The notes: generated by a model not told the origin, from the sequence alone. Numbered from the stretch's first letter, positions 48,202 through 57,123 are shown. The stretch: 64,000 nucleotides of DNA from Isoptericola chiayiensis (GCF_013149805.1 NZ_JABEZT010000007.1:1-64000), one strand, 5' to 3'. Numbers and translations: made by a program.

Positions 48202-49777
48202 AGCGCGGCACGTCGCGGCGTCGCAGGCCGAGCAGCCCGACGGCCAGCAGCACCACCACGACCGTCGACACGACCGCCACGGCCTGGCCCGACGCGTCGT
48301 CGCCGGGCAGCCGTCCGATCGCGTGGAACGGCGAGAGGTCCAGGGCCCAGTCCGGCATCGAGAGCGCCTCCCCGATGAGCTCGACGACGGCGACGTAGCC
48401 GAACGCCGCCCACACCAGCGACGTGCCGCGCGGCAACGCCCCGAACAGCCCCACGCCCAGCGCGGGCACCGCGGCGACGGCCGGCAGGTACTCGACCGTG
48501 GCGGTCAGGGTGTCGACGTCGCCGCCGCTCGCGGTCACGGCGACCCCGAGCCCGGCACCGCCCGCGAGCGCCACCGCCATCGCCCCGAGCACGGCGACCG
48601 CGGCGTGCGTCCCGAGCCAGCCGGCGCGCGGCACGGCGCGCGACAGGGTCGTCTCGAGGCGTCCGCCGGTCTCCTCGCGCCGCACGCGGGTGACGACCTG
48701 GACTCCGGCGCCGACGGCCATCAGCAGGACCAGCACGAGGCAGTAGGCGACGTACCAGGTCGCGGCGTCGCCGCCACCGGCGCTCATGAGCTGCTGCACG
48801 TCCGGGTTGGCCTCGACGACGTCGTCGATGTCGTCAGTGAAGACCCCGAAGACGCCACCGACGACGGCGGCACCGACGGTCCAGGAGACGAGCCCGGCGC
48901 CGTGCTGGCGCAGGGCGAGTCCCGGGAGACTGCTCAGGAAGCGGCCCGCCCGGGCGGGGCCGGGCCGGCCGGCGACCAGGGCGCTGCCGAGGTCGCGGCG
49001 TCCGACGAGGACCAGTCCCGCGGCGACCAGGGTCGCGGCGACCCCGAGGGCGAGGAGGAGCGGCCACACGCGGGCGTCGTCGGCGAACGGTCGGGTCTCC
49101 TGCTGCCACGCGAGGGGCGACAGCCAGCGCCACCCGGTGTCCTTGACGTCGCCGGCGGCACGGGCGACGTAGGCGATGCCGAGCACGAGGACGCCGACGG
49201 CGGTGACACCGGCGGCGCGGCGCAGGAGCTGACCGGCCAGCGTCGCGATCCCGGCGAAGACCGCGCCGAGCCCGGCGATCGAGGCGGCGTACAGGGCGGC
49301 GTCGGCCGCGTCGACGTCGTAGGCGAGCAGGGTGGCGAGCATCCCGAGCGCGACGAGGACGAGTGCGCCGCCGGTGACGAGCAATGCTGCCGTCCACGGG
49401 GCGCGGGCGGAGACCGATCGCGAGCGCAGCAGCTCGAGCATCCCGGTCTCCTCCGGGGCGCGGGTGGAGCGGGTCACGAGCAGCAGTCCCATGAGCGGGA
49501 TCGCGATGGCGGAGATGAAGCCGAACTCGTTGGACACGACGCCGCCGAGGGTGTCGGCGCCGTAGGGGGTGCCGTTGATGGCGGCCATGGTGGGGTCGGC
49601 GCCGACGGTGGCGCCGTAGGTGGCGAGCTGCTCCGGCGTGCCGTAGGTGGTGTCGATGGCGGCGACCGTGGCGGCGTACGTGCCGACGAGCCCGACGACC
49701 CAGGCCGCGAGCACCTTCCAGCCGGTGCGCAGCTGCAGGCGCAGGGCGACGGCGAGCCCGGAGCGTGCGCGGCTCAT
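48200..49777 (-). CDS. ABC-2 type efflux permease (polyketide-exporter-like)
   Basis: 525 residues with roughly twelve hydrophobic spans in two repeats. RSTRAPEETGMLELLRSRSVSARAPW and its repeat VRREETGGRLETTLSRAVPRAGWLG are marks of the COG3559 exporter family (TnrB-like). ATG 49777 overlaps the ATPase stop (ATGA). With the ATPase it should export a drug-like compound; substrate unknown. Confidence 0.88.
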   Translation of the reverse strand: MSRARSGLAVALRLQLRTGWKVLAAWVVGLVGTYAATVAAIDTTYGTPEQLATYGATVGADPTMAAINGTPYGADTLGGVVSNEFGFISAIAIPLMGLLLVTRSTRAPEETGMLELLRSRSVSARAPWTAALLVTGGALVLVALGMLATLLAYDVDAADAALYAASIAGLGAVFAGIATLAGQLLRRAAGVTAVGVLVLGIAYVARAAGDVKDTGWRWLSPLAWQQETRPFADDARVWPLLLALGVAATLVAAGLVLVGRRDLGSALVAGRPGPARAGRFLSSLPGLALRQHGAGLVSWTVGAAVVGGVFGVFTDDIDDVVEANPDVQQLMSAGGGDAATWYVAYCLVLVLLMAVGAGVQVVTRVRREETGGRLETTLSRAVPRAGWLGTHAAVAVLGAMAVALAGGAGLGVAVTASGGDVDTLTATVEYLPAVAAVPALGVGLFGALPRGTSLVWAAFGYVAVVELIGEALSMPDWALDLSPFHAIGRLPGDDASGQAVAVVSTVVVVLLAVGLLGLRRRDVPR

Positions 49778-50754
49778 CGGTCCGCCTCGCCGGCGGCCCC
49801 GGGCCGGTCGGCCGCGTCGGCCGCGTCGTCCCGGTCGGGACCGGCGTCGTACTCGGAGAGGAACAGCTCGTCGAGGCTGGGCGGCCGGACGGTGAGCGCG
49901 GCCAGCCCGCCGTCGACCAGCGGCTTGAGGACCCGGTCGAGGTGGGCGGGCTCGACGGTGAACGTGACGTCGGCGCCGTCGCCGGACCCGCCGGGCTCGA
50001 CGGAGGGTTCGACGACGAGGTCCGCCACGCCGTCGTCGTCGCGCAGCTCCGGGGCGGGCCCGCGGGTGACCGCGTGCACGGTGGTGCGCGCGAGGTTGCG
50101 CAGCTCGGCCACCGACCCGTCGCGGACGACCTTGCCGTGGCGCACGATCGTGACCGTCGAGCACAGGGCCTCGACCTCGCTGAGGATGTGGCTGCTGAGC
50201 AGCACGGTGGCGCCGTCGGCGGCGCGTTCGGCGACGCATTCGCGGAAGACCTCCTCCATGAGGGGGTCGAGGCCGGAGGTGGGTTCGTCGAGGACGAGCA
50301 GGTCGGCCTGCGCGGCGAACGCGGCGACGAGGGCGACCTTCTGCCGGTTGCCCTTGGAGTAGTCGCGCACGCGCTTGGTGTGGTCGAGGTCGAACCTGTC
50401 GACGAGCTCGGTGCGCCGTGCCGGGTCGAGCGGGGCGCCGGATGCGCCCAGCACGTCGATGCACTGCCCGCCGGTCAGGCCGGGCCACAGGGCGACGTCG
50501 CCGGGCACGTAGGTGAGGTGGCGGTGCAGGCGGACGGCGTGCTTCCACGGGTCCTCGCCGAAGAGTCGCACCTCGCCGCCGCTGGGGCGCATCAGGCCGA
50601 GCAGGACGCGGATGGTGGTGGACTTCCCGGCGCCGTTGGGTCCGAGGAAGCCGCGCACCTCTCCGGGGTCGAGCCGGAGGTCGAGCCCGTCGAGCGCGCG
50701 GAACGACCCGAACGTCTTCTCGAGTCCCTGGATGTTCACGATCGGTGCCGTCAC
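49774..50754 (-). CDS. ABC transporter ATPase, drug-export type
   Basis: 326 residues from GTG 50754 (GAGGAG upstream). Walker A GPNGAGKST (about residue 40), signature YSKGNRQKV, Walker B LLVLDEPTSGLDP, switch His SSHILSEVE. A C-terminal domain of the DrrA/CcmA class (about 230-300) follows. First gene of the pair with the ABC-2 permease; a TetR operator lies immediately upstream. Confidence 0.93.
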   Translation of the reverse strand: MTAPIVNIQGLEKTFGSFRALDGLDLRLDPGEVRGFLGPNGAGKSTTIRVLLGLMRPSGGEVRLFGEDPWKHAVRLHRHLTYVPGDVALWPGLTGGQCIDVLGASGAPLDPARRTELVDRFDLDHTKRVRDYSKGNRQKVALVAAFAAQADLLVLDEPTSGLDPLMEEVFRECVAERAADGATVLLSSHILSEVEALCSTVTIVRHGKVVRDGSVAELRNLARTTVHAVTRGPAPELRDDDGVADLVVEPSVEPGGSGDGADVTFTVEPAHLDRVLKPLVDGGLAALTVRPPSLDELFLSEYDAGPDRDDAADAADRPGAAGEADR

Positions 50755-50771
50755 GACTCTCCTCGATGTGT

Positions 50772-50803
50772 CAGTCGCTGCCAGTTGGCAGTCACTGTAC
50801 TAT
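50772..50803. promoter_or_regulatory. TetR-type operator between efflux operon and tetR
   Basis: A 26-base dyad (50772-50797) with arms CAGTCGCTGCCA and TGGCAGTCACTG, 10 of 12 matched, around GT. It is followed by TACTAT (50798-50803), a possible -10 for the plus-strand regulator gene. Its place between the divergent genes suggests autorepression and control of the efflux pair. Confidence 0.75.
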
Positions 50804-50840
50804 CGATGCACCCGGTCGGCACCGGGACGGACGGAGACCG

Positions 50841-51419
50841 ATGGACCTCAGAGCACGACGCCGGACCACGACGATGCGGCACGTCCAGTCCGTGGCGCTG
50901 GACCTGTTCGAGCGCCACGGGTTCGACGCCGTCACGGTCGCGGACGTCGCCGCGGCGGCCGAGGTCGCCGAACGCACCGTGTTCCGCCACTTCGGCACCA
51001 AGGAGATGCTGGTCGCCCACGACGACGCGGACGCCGCGTTCCTGGCGCAGGTCGCCGACCGCGCGACGGCCACCGGACTGCTCAGCGCCGTGCGCGACGT
51101 CGCCGCCCGGATCCCGCCCGGGGCCTGGACCGGCCGGACCGACCCGGGTGCCACCTGGCGGCGCAAGCTCCACCTGCTGCGCTCGACGCCGTCGCTCGCC
51201 CACGTCCTGGACCAGGAGTCGGGCCGGTTCGGCGACCTGCTCGCCCGCGTCGTCACGGGCAGCGAGCACCCGCCGTTCGTCGCCCGCGCCCGCGGGCGCG
51301 CCGTCGCCGCCGCGCTCACCGCCGCGATCACCGCGTGGGCCGAGGGCCCCGAGGACGACGACCTGCGCGACCGCGTCCTCGAGGCCCTCGCGGCGCTGGA
51401 GTCCCTCGACGCCCGCTGA
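50841..51419 (+). CDS. TetR-family regulator of the efflux pair
   Basis: 192 residues from ATG 50841 (GGAG, five-base spacing); the longer frame from 50745 lacks a ribosome site and would run through the operator. Helix-turn-helix: FERHGFDAVTVADVAAAAEVAERTVFRHFGTKEML (about 21-55). The C-terminal ligand domain is of no named subfamily. Divergent from the ABC efflux genes. Confidence 0.9.
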   Translation: MDLRARRRTTTMRHVQSVALDLFERHGFDAVTVADVAAAAEVAERTVFRHFGTKEMLVAHDDADAAFLAQVADRATATGLLSAVRDVAARIPPGAWTGRTDPGATWRRKLHLLRSTPSLAHVLDQESGRFGDLLARVVTGSEHPPFVARARGRAVAAALTAAITAWAEGPEDDDLRDRVLEALAALESLDAR

Positions 51420-51440
51420 CGACCGCCGAACGCCCGCTGA

Positions 51441-51505
51441 CGCATCGAGCGTGCCGGGTTGTCCCTCAACCGTTCGCGGTAGGGGACAACCCGGCACGCT
51501 CGATG
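51441..51505. repeat. Long-armed intergenic hairpin 5
   Basis: A perfect 23-base inverted repeat (51443-51465 with 51483-51505) with a 17-base loop, between the convergent tetR and purH genes. The left arm begins CGCATCGAGCGTGCCG (51441-51456), the same as hairpin 2 at 18121, while the inner stem differs. Confidence 0.82.
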
Positions 51506-51526
51506 TGCACCCCGGGGCGGTGCGGG

Positions 51527-53149
51527 TCAGTGGGCGAAGTGGCGCGTTCCCGTCAGGTACATCGTCACGCCCGCCTCCTGCGCGGCCGCGACGACCTCCT
51601 CGTCGCGGATCGACCCACCGGGCTGCACGACGGCGCGCACCCCGGCGTCCAGCAGCACCTGCAGCCCGTCGGCGAACGGGAAGAACGCGTCCGACGCCGC
51701 GACGGCACCCCGGGCGCGCTCGGCGTCGTCCGCGAGGGTGTTGGCCCGTTCGACCGACAGCCGGCAGGAGTCCACGCGGTTGACCTGACCCATGCCGATC
51801 CCGACGGCGGCACCGTCGGCGGCCAGCAGGATGGCGTTCGACTTCGCGGCCCGCACGGCCCGCCAGGCGAAGGCCAGGTCGGCCAGCGTGGCCTCGTCGG
51901 CGGGCTCGCCGGCCGCCAGCGTCCAGGCGGCCGGGTCGTCGCCGTCGGCCTGGAAGCGGTCGACGGCCTGGACGAGCAGCCCGCCGGAGATCGGCCGCGT
52001 CTCCACCGGGGACGACGGCGGCGCGTCCACCGTCAGCAGCCGGATGTTCTTCTTGGCCTGCAGCACCTCGAGCGCCTCCGGCTCGAAGCCCGGAGCAACG
52101 ACCACCTCGGTGAACACCGGCGCGATCTGCTCGGCCGCCGCCTTGGTGATCGTGCGGTTGGCGGCGATGACCCCGCCGAACGCCGAGACCGGGTCGGTGG
52201 CGTGGGCGCGGGCGTGCGCCTGGGCGACGTCGGCCCCGACGGCGATGCCGCACGGGTTGGCGTGCTTGATGATCGCCACGGCCGGGTCGGTGTGGTCGTG
52301 CGCGGCGCGCCACGCGGCGTCGGCGTCGACGTAGTTGTTGTAGCTCATCGCCTTGCCGTGCAGCTGGGTGGCCTGCGCCAGCCCGGTCGCGCCGTCGGCC
52401 GCCGTGTACAGGGCGGCGCGCTGGTGCGGGTTCTCGCCGTAGCGCAGCACGTCCGACCGCTCGTACGTGGCGCCGACGACGTCGGGCATGCCGGACTCGC
52501 CCGCCGCCTCGTCCGCCGCGTAGGCGCTGGCGAACCAGGCGGAGACGGCGACGTCGTAGGTGGCGGTGTGCGCGAACGCAGCGGCGGCCAGGCGCTTGCG
52601 CTCGGCGAACGTGAAGCCGCCCGCCTGCGTGGCGGCGGTGACGTCGTCGTACCGGGCGGGGTCGACGACGACGGCGACGCTCGGGTGGTTCTTCGCCGCG
52701 GCCCGGACCATGGACGGCCCGCCGATGTCGATCTGCTCGACGACGGCGTCCGGGGCGGCGCCCGAGGCGACGGTCTCGGCGAACGGGTACAGGTTGACCA
52801 CCACGAGCTCGAACGTGTCGATCTCCAGCTCGCGGAGCTGGTCGAGGTGGTCGGGCTTGCGGGTGTCGGCCAGGATGCCGGCGTGCACGCGCGGGTGGAG
52901 CGTCTTGACCCGGCCCTCGAGGCACTCGGGGAAGCCGGTGAGCTCCTCGACGCGGGTCACCGGGACACCGGCGTCGGCGATCCGCGTCGCGGTCGACCCG
53001 GTGGAGACGAGCTCGACACCGGCGCCGTGCAGGGCGGTGGCGAGCTCGACGAGGCCGGTCTTGTCGTAGACGCTCAGCAGGGCCCGGCGGATCGGGCGGC
53101 GGGCGTCGTCGGCGAGCTGGACGTCGGGGTTCGTGGGGATGCCGGACAT
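51527..53149 (-). CDS. purH: Bifunctional AICAR formyltransferase / IMP cyclohydrolase
   Basis: 540 residues from ATG 53149 (GAGGAG nine bases upstream). IMP cyclohydrolase MGS-like domain at the N-terminus ([44 protein letters not shown]), then AICAR transformylase with [35 protein letters not shown] and the C-terminal [11 protein letters not shown] and QPGGSIRD. It performs the last two steps of IMP synthesis. A ZTP riboswitch occupies its leader. Confidence 0.98.
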   Translation of the reverse strand: MSGIPTNPDVQLADDARRPIRRALLSVYDKTGLVELATALHGAGVELVSTGSTATRIADAGVPVTRVEELTGFPECLEGRVKTLHPRVHAGILADTRKPDHLDQLRELEIDTFELVVVNLYPFAETVASGAAPDAVVEQIDIGGPSMVRAAAKNHPSVAVVVDPARYDDVTAATQAGGFTFAERKRLAAAAFAHTATYDVAVSAWFASAYAADEAAGESGMPDVVGATYERSDVLRYGENPHQRAALYTAADGATGLAQATQLHGKAMSYNNYVDADAAWRAAHDHTDPAVAIIKHANPCGIAVGADVAQAHARAHATDPVSAFGGVIAANRTITKAAAEQIAPVFTEVVVAPGFEPEALEVLQAKKNIRLLTVDAPPSSPVETRPISGGLLVQAVDRFQADGDDPAAWTLAAGEPADEATLADLAFAWRAVRAAKSNAILLAADGAAVGIGMGQVNRVDSCRLSVERANTLADDAERARGAVAASDAFFPFADGLQVLLDAGVRAVVQPGGSIRDEEVVAAAQEAGVTMYLTGTRHFAH

Positions 53150-53188
53150 CGGGGTGGTCTCCTCGCTGGCGGTGTCGTCGCGGAAACC

Positions 53189-53309
53189 CTGGCGCCCAGG
53201 CGGGCGGCGCGCACGGTGTGGCCCGACCCGGCGCGACGTCGGCCGCACAGGTCGAGGCGGCCGCTCCCCGGTGGTTGTCCACCCTCGCCAGTCACGGCCG
53301 CCTCGATCC
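53189..53309 (-). ncRNA. ZTP (ZMP/ZTP, pfl-motif) riboswitch upstream of purH
   Basis: Read on the minus strand, stem GAGGCGGCC (53296-53304) pairs with GGCCGCCTC (53254-53262). It encloses GTGACTGGCGA (53285-53295), a hairpin GGTGG-ACAA-CCACC (53270-53283) and GGGGAGC (53263-53269). After a linker comes CCGCCTGGGC (53194-53203), the conserved 3' pseudoknot half of the pfl motif. This order is that of the known ZTP riboswitch, which senses ZMP/ZTP, the PurH substrate, and commonly precedes purH in actinobacteria. A -10-like TAGGAT (53306-53311) abuts the first stem. A small CCTGG-GCG-CCAGG hairpin overlaps the 3' half; the exact expression platform is unclear. Confidence 0.88.
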
Positions 53310-53370
53310 TACCGGTCGCGTGCGGCCGATGTCGTCGACCCGACCCTTGCCCGGTCTGCCGTCCGACGGC

Positions 53371-53958
53371 TCAGCGCGGCGCCGGGGTGACCTCGAAGCC
53401 CAGCAGCCGCCAGGCGCGCACGGCGTACCGCTCCCGGTCGTCGGCGGGCCGGCGCGTGAGCGCGGCGGCCACCATCTCCACCCCGAGCAGGACGTCCTCG
53501 ACCGTGGTCCCGGGACGCGCCAGTCCGGCGTCGATCGCCGGGCCGATGCGGGTGCTGAGCACGTCGGCGATCCGGTCGCGCAGGTCCACCAGGCGGGGGT
53601 CGGGCCGGATCTCGGGGCTGCCCGCGGCCAGGTCGATGCTGACCACCGAGTCGATCGCGTGCCGGGTGACGAGTCCGAGCAGGTCGGCGAGCGTGGTCCG
53701 CGGGTCGCGGGCCAGCTCCTCCACGGTGGCCACCTGCTCCTCGAACAGGGCCAGCACGAGCGCCAGCCGGTCCGGGAAGTGGCGGTACAGGCTGCCCTGC
53801 CCCACGCCGGCCCGTCGCGCGACGGCGTTCAGGGGCGCGTGCGCGCCGTGCTCGGCGAAGATCTCGCGGGCGGCCGCGAGCAGGGCCGCGCGGTTGCGCG
53901 CTGCGGCCCGCGGGCCGGCGTTGGTGCGTCGCGTGCTCTTCGGCTCGGAGGTGGTCAC
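53371..53958 (-). CDS. TetR-family transcriptional regulator (SDR neighbour)
   Basis: 195 residues from GTG 53958; a much longer frame reaching 55194 only shadows the SDR gene. Helix-turn-helix: REIFAEHGAHAPLNAVARRAGVGQGSLYRHFPDRLALV. Followed by the SbtR/YcdC-like C-terminal domain with LFEEQVATVEELARDPRTTL. Divergent from the SDR gene with a perfect palindrome between; it should repress both. Confidence 0.92.
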   Translation of the reverse strand: MTTSEPKSTRRTNAGPRAAARNRAALLAAAREIFAEHGAHAPLNAVARRAGVGQGSLYRHFPDRLALVLALFEEQVATVEELARDPRTTLADLLGLVTRHAIDSVVSIDLAAGSPEIRPDPRLVDLRDRIADVLSTRIGPAIDAGLARPGTTVEDVLLGVEMVAAALTRRPADDRERYAVRAWRLLGFEVTPAPR

Positions 53959-53982
53959 GAGTGCTACCTTAGGACTGAGAAT

Positions 53983-54000
53983 CCGGACATGAATGTCCGG
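53983..54000. promoter_or_regulatory. Perfect palindromic TetR operator
   Basis: CCGGACAT-GA-ATGTCCGG is an 18-base element with perfect eight-base arms, midway between the tetR (53958) and SDR (54022) starts. A TAAGGT-like -10 for tetR lies between it and the GTG. No other copy was noticed in the window. Confidence 0.82.
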
Positions 54001-54021
54001 TTGATCCGACGGAGGTAGACC

Positions 54022-55098
54022 ATGGCAGACCTGACCCTGAACAACACCGTGGCGGAGTGGCTCGCTGACCCCGTCGGCGAGCGGGTCTTCTCCGACATGC
54101 TGGCCGAGGCCGGCGCCACCACGAAGTCGCTGGCCCCGGCCAAGCGCCTCAAGCTCGGCAAGCTCGTCAAGCTCTCGCGCGGCAAGTTCTCCGCCGAGGC
54201 CGCCGACGCGATGGTCGCTCGCGCGGCCGAGCTCAAGGCGGCCGGTGCCGACGCGCCCGTCGAGGGCGCCCCGGCGGAGACGACGGCCCCGACGGAGCAG
54301 GACGCCGCTCCGGAGCCTGCCGACTGGGACGAGCAGATCACGCCGGGCCGGTTCGCCGGGCAGACCGTCGTGGTCACCGGCGCCGCCTCCGGCATCGGCC
54401 GCGCCACCGCGTCCCGCGTCGCCCGTGAGGGCGGCCGCGTCGTCGCGGTCGACATGACCGAGGGCGGCCTGGACGACCTCGCCGCGGAGCTCGGCGGTTC
54501 GCTCCCCGACGGCGCCGCCGTCGTGCCGGTCACGGCCGACATCACCGACGACGCCGCGGTCGCCCGCATCGTCGAGGCCGCCGGCGGTCGGATCCACGCC
54601 CTGGCCAACGTCGCGGGCATCATGGACCGGTTCGCCCCCGTGCACACCGTCGACGACGCCACCTGGGACAAGGTGTTCGCCGTCAACGTCACCGGCACCA
54701 TGAAGCTGATGCGCGCCGTCGTGCCCGGCATGCTCGCCGCCGCCGAGGGCCGGATCGTCAACGTCGCCTCGGAGGCCGGGCTGCGCGGCTCCGCGTCCGG
54801 CGCGGCCTACACGGCCTCGAAGCACGCCGTCGTCGGGCTGACGAAGAACGCGGCGTTCATGTACACCGGCACCGGCGTCCGCGTGAACGCGGTCGCGCCC
54901 GGCGGGGTGGCCACCGGCATGAGCCCGCAGGACGTCGACGAGTTCGGCATGGGCCGGGTGCAGTCGGCCATGGGGATCATGGCGGACATCGCGATGCCGG
55001 AGCAGCTCGCGGCGTCGATCACGTTCCTGCTGTCCGCGGACTCGACGAATGTCAACGGGCAGGTCCTCGCGTCTGACGGCGGCTGGTCCGCCGCCTGA
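54022..55098 (+). CDS. Short-chain dehydrogenase with unusual N-terminal extension
   Basis: 358 residues; ATG has GGAGG upstream. Residues about 105-358 are a classical SDR: VVVTGAASGIGRATASRVA (NAD(P) site), LANVAGI, NVASEAGLRGSASGAAYTASKHA (catalytic Ser, Tyr, Lys) and GQVLASDGGWS. The first 75 residues (NNTVAEWLADPVGERVFSDM, then a lysine-rich helix) form a separate small helical domain followed by an Ala/Pro/Glu linker, not part of the usual 250-residue SDR. I do not recognise that domain with certainty. Substrate unknown. Confidence 0.9.
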   Translation: MADLTLNNTVAEWLADPVGERVFSDMLAEAGATTKSLAPAKRLKLGKLVKLSRGKFSAEAADAMVARAAELKAAGADAPVEGAPAETTAPTEQDAAPEPADWDEQITPGRFAGQTVVVTGAASGIGRATASRVAREGGRVVAVDMTEGGLDDLAAELGGSLPDGAAVVPVTADITDDAAVARIVEAAGGRIHALANVAGIMDRFAPVHTVDDATWDKVFAVNVTGTMKLMRAVVPGMLAAAEGRIVNVASEAGLRGSASGAAYTASKHAVVGLTKNAAFMYTGTGVRVNAVAPGGVATGMSPQDVDEFGMGRVQSAMGIMADIAMPEQLAASITFLLSADSTNVNGQVLASDGGWSAA

Positions 55099-55118
55099 CC
55101 CACCCGCCGATCCACCCA

Positions 55119-55203
55119 CCCGTCGCTGTGGGCGCATCTCGTGGCCCGTTAAGCCCCATTCCTCCTGGTATGGAGTCACACGAAGTGCGCCCACAGCGAC
55201 GGG
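55119..55203. repeat. Long-armed intergenic hairpin 6
   Basis: Arms 55119-55143 and 55179-55203 match at 23 of 25 positions (core CCCGTCGCTGTGGGCGCA), with a 35-base loop that includes a small CCAT/ATGG pair. It lies between the convergent SDR and MFS genes and is a likely bidirectional terminator. GTGGGC also occurs in hairpin 1. Confidence 0.8.
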
Positions 55204-55218
55204 CGGGAACCGTCGTCG

Positions 55219-56481
55219 TCAGCCGTCGATCGCGTCGTCAGCCCAGGACTCCGGCAGCCCGATCCGGCGCACGGGCCGGGCGCACCACACGCCGACGACG
55301 GCGGCCCCCAGCACCGCGGCGAGGACGACGAGCGCCGTCGGCAGACCGGCGAGCGCGAGCAGGCCCGACCCGACCAGCGGCGCCAGCGGCATGGCGACCA
55401 CCCCCGAGAGCTCCATGACCGAGGAGAACCGGCCCTGCATCTGCGGCGGAGTGATCGCCGCGGCGTACCCCGCCAGCCCCGCGTTGGCCGCCGGAACCCC
55501 GAGCACGCCCAGGCCGAGCGCCAGCAGGTAGACGACGAAATCCTGCGACGCAGCCATGACGACGGCGGCCGCGGCGACCATCGCCAGCGCGACGGGCGTG
55601 ACCACCCCGACCCTGAACCGGCGGACCAGGACGGGCGCCAGCACGGCGCCGAGCAGCATCGAGGCCCCCGCCGTGCCCGACACCAGCCCGATGCGGGCCG
55701 CGGACGTCCCGCCGGCGGTCAGGTCGAGGACGATCGCCATCAGCAGCGCGTTGATGGCCACGTTGATCACCGCGAACAGCCCGAGGCACAGGCGGAACAG
55801 CGGCACGGACCAGACGTAGCGCAGCCCTTCGCGCAGCGCGGCGACAGGGTGGGTCCGGCGTGCCTCGGCCGTGTCGGCGTTGAGTGGCTCACGCACCAGC
55901 CAGGTGCAGACCGCCGTGGCGAGGTGTCCCACAGCGCCCGCGATCAGCGGGACCGCGTGCGCGATGCCGTACAGGACGCCGCCGAGCGGGCCGGCGACCA
56001 GGCTCGCCGCGGCGTCCCTGCCCTGCGCCGCGGCATAGGCGGTCGGGAGCTGTGCGGCCGGCACCACGGACCGGAACGCCCCGGCGACCGACGGGTCGAC
56101 GAACGCCCCCGCGACGGAGGACACGAGCAGCACCGCGGTCAGGTGGACGGCGGTGAGCCCGCCGGCGAGCGCCGCGGCACCGGCGCTCGCCCAGGCCAGG
56201 GCTGCCGTGGCCGAGGTCAGCACCACGATCCGACGGCGGTCCACCCGGTCGGCGACGACGCCGGCCGGGAGCGTGGCGAGCAGGGCACCCACGTGCCCGA
56301 GGGCGGTGACCAGACCGGCCTGCCAGACGGAGTCGGTCACGGCGTAGGCCAGCAGCGGCACGACGAACGCGGCGACCCCGGCACCGAACGCCTGGGCGGT
56401 CAGGCCGCTCATGACCAGCATGTAGGAGCGGTTGCGCAGCAGGCTCGACGGAGCAGCCGTGTCCGGGGAGGTCGTCGTCAT
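55219..56481 (-). CDS. MFS transporter (MFS_3/enterobactin-exporter-like)
   Basis: 420 residues from ATG 56481. Twelve hydrophobic spans; loop motif GVVADRVDRRRIVVLTS between spans 2 and 3, PLGGVLYG and a central loop with AVAALREGLRYVWSVPLFR. Likely a drug or siderophore exporter; substrate unknown. Its promoter predicts transcription starting at the A of the ATG. Divergent from the ArsR gene and under its paired operators. Confidence 0.92.
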   Translation of the reverse strand: MTTTSPDTAAPSSLLRNRSYMLVMSGLTAQAFGAGVAAFVVPLLAYAVTDSVWQAGLVTALGHVGALLATLPAGVVADRVDRRRIVVLTSATAALAWASAGAAALAGGLTAVHLTAVLLVSSVAGAFVDPSVAGAFRSVVPAAQLPTAYAAAQGRDAAASLVAGPLGGVLYGIAHAVPLIAGAVGHLATAVCTWLVREPLNADTAEARRTHPVAALREGLRYVWSVPLFRLCLGLFAVINVAINALLMAIVLDLTAGGTSAARIGLVSGTAGASMLLGAVLAPVLVRRFRVGVVTPVALAMVAAAAVVMAASQDFVVYLLALGLGVLGVPAANAGLAGYAAAITPPQMQGRFSSVMELSGVVAMPLAPLVGSGLLALAGLPTALVVLAAVLGAAVVGVWCARPVRRIGLPESWADDAIDG

Positions 56482-56483
56482 AC

Positions 56484-56529
56484 GCGCAATAGTACTTGCG
56501 CACTTATCGCTGCGCAATGCTTCTTGCGC
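56484..56529. promoter_or_regulatory. Two identical-architecture ArsR operators over the MFS promoter
   Basis: GCGCAA-N6-TTGCGC occurs twice, at 56484-56501 and 56512-56529, centres 28 bases apart, all arms perfect. On the minus strand, TTGCGC (56512-56517) serves as -35 and TACTAT (56489-56494) as -10 with a 17-base spacer. Each operator thus covers one promoter element. Transcription would begin about seven bases past the -10, at the ATG itself. Confidence 0.87.
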
Positions 56530-56553
56530 AACATGTGTTGATAAGGTCACCGC

Positions 56554-57123
56554 ATGGAGGAGACGTTCCTGGTGCAGAGCCCCGAGGAGCTCAAGGCGAT
56601 CGCCCATCCCCTGCGCCAGAAGATCCTCATGCAGCTCGCGGTGCTGGAGCACGCACGAGCCACGGACCTGGCCCAGGCCGTCGGCGAGCCCGCCAACTCG
56701 GTCAGCTTCCACCTGCGCACGCTCGCCAGGGCCGGCATGGTCGTCGAGGCCCCCGAGCTGGCGCGCGACAAGCGCGACCGCGTCTGGCGCAACGTCGCCG
56801 AGTCGTACCGAATCGACTCCAGCTCCCCCGGCGCGACGGCTCAGGCGATGCGCCCGGCGACGGCATGGCTCTCGGACCTCGTCGCCCGGGCCTCGGACGG
56901 CGGGCCTGCGGACGCCGACGGCCGGCGCCGCACGCTCGTGCTCAACAACGTGCTGCTGACGGCCGACGAGGCGGAGCAGTTCGGCAACGAGCTCGTCGAG
57001 CTCCAGGAACGCTGGACCGACCGCGCCCTCGCGGCCGCCCGCGAGCACCGCGGCGAGAACCGCGAGTACTACCAGCTCCTGCTGGCACTGGGTCCCCGCG
57101 ACGCCGAGACGACGACGGACTAG
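56554..57123 (+). CDS. ArsR/HTH_20-family regulator
   Basis: 189 residues. Winged helix: ELKAIAHPLRQKILMQLAVLEHARATDLAQAVGEPANSVSFHLRTLARAGMV in ArsR order. No metal-binding cysteines, so small-molecule rather than metal sensing. The C-terminal region (about 100-185) resembles those of regulators paired with MFS exporters. Its stop overlaps the stop of convergent purN (CTAG). Confidence 0.92.
   Translation: MEETFLVQSPEELKAIAHPLRQKILMQLAVLEHARATDLAQAVGEPANSVSFHLRTLARAGMVVEAPELARDKRDRVWRNVAESYRIDSSSPGATAQAMRPATAWLSDLVARASDGGPADADGRRRTLVLNNVLLTADEAEQFGNELVELQERWTDRALAAAREHRGENREYYQLLLALGPRDAETTTD

Noticed and set aside
53371-55194. Long minus-strand frame that would fuse tetR to a 400-residue N-terminus
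   Set aside because: The extra part lies antisense to the SDR gene and across the operator palindrome; the TetR domain starts at GTG 53958.
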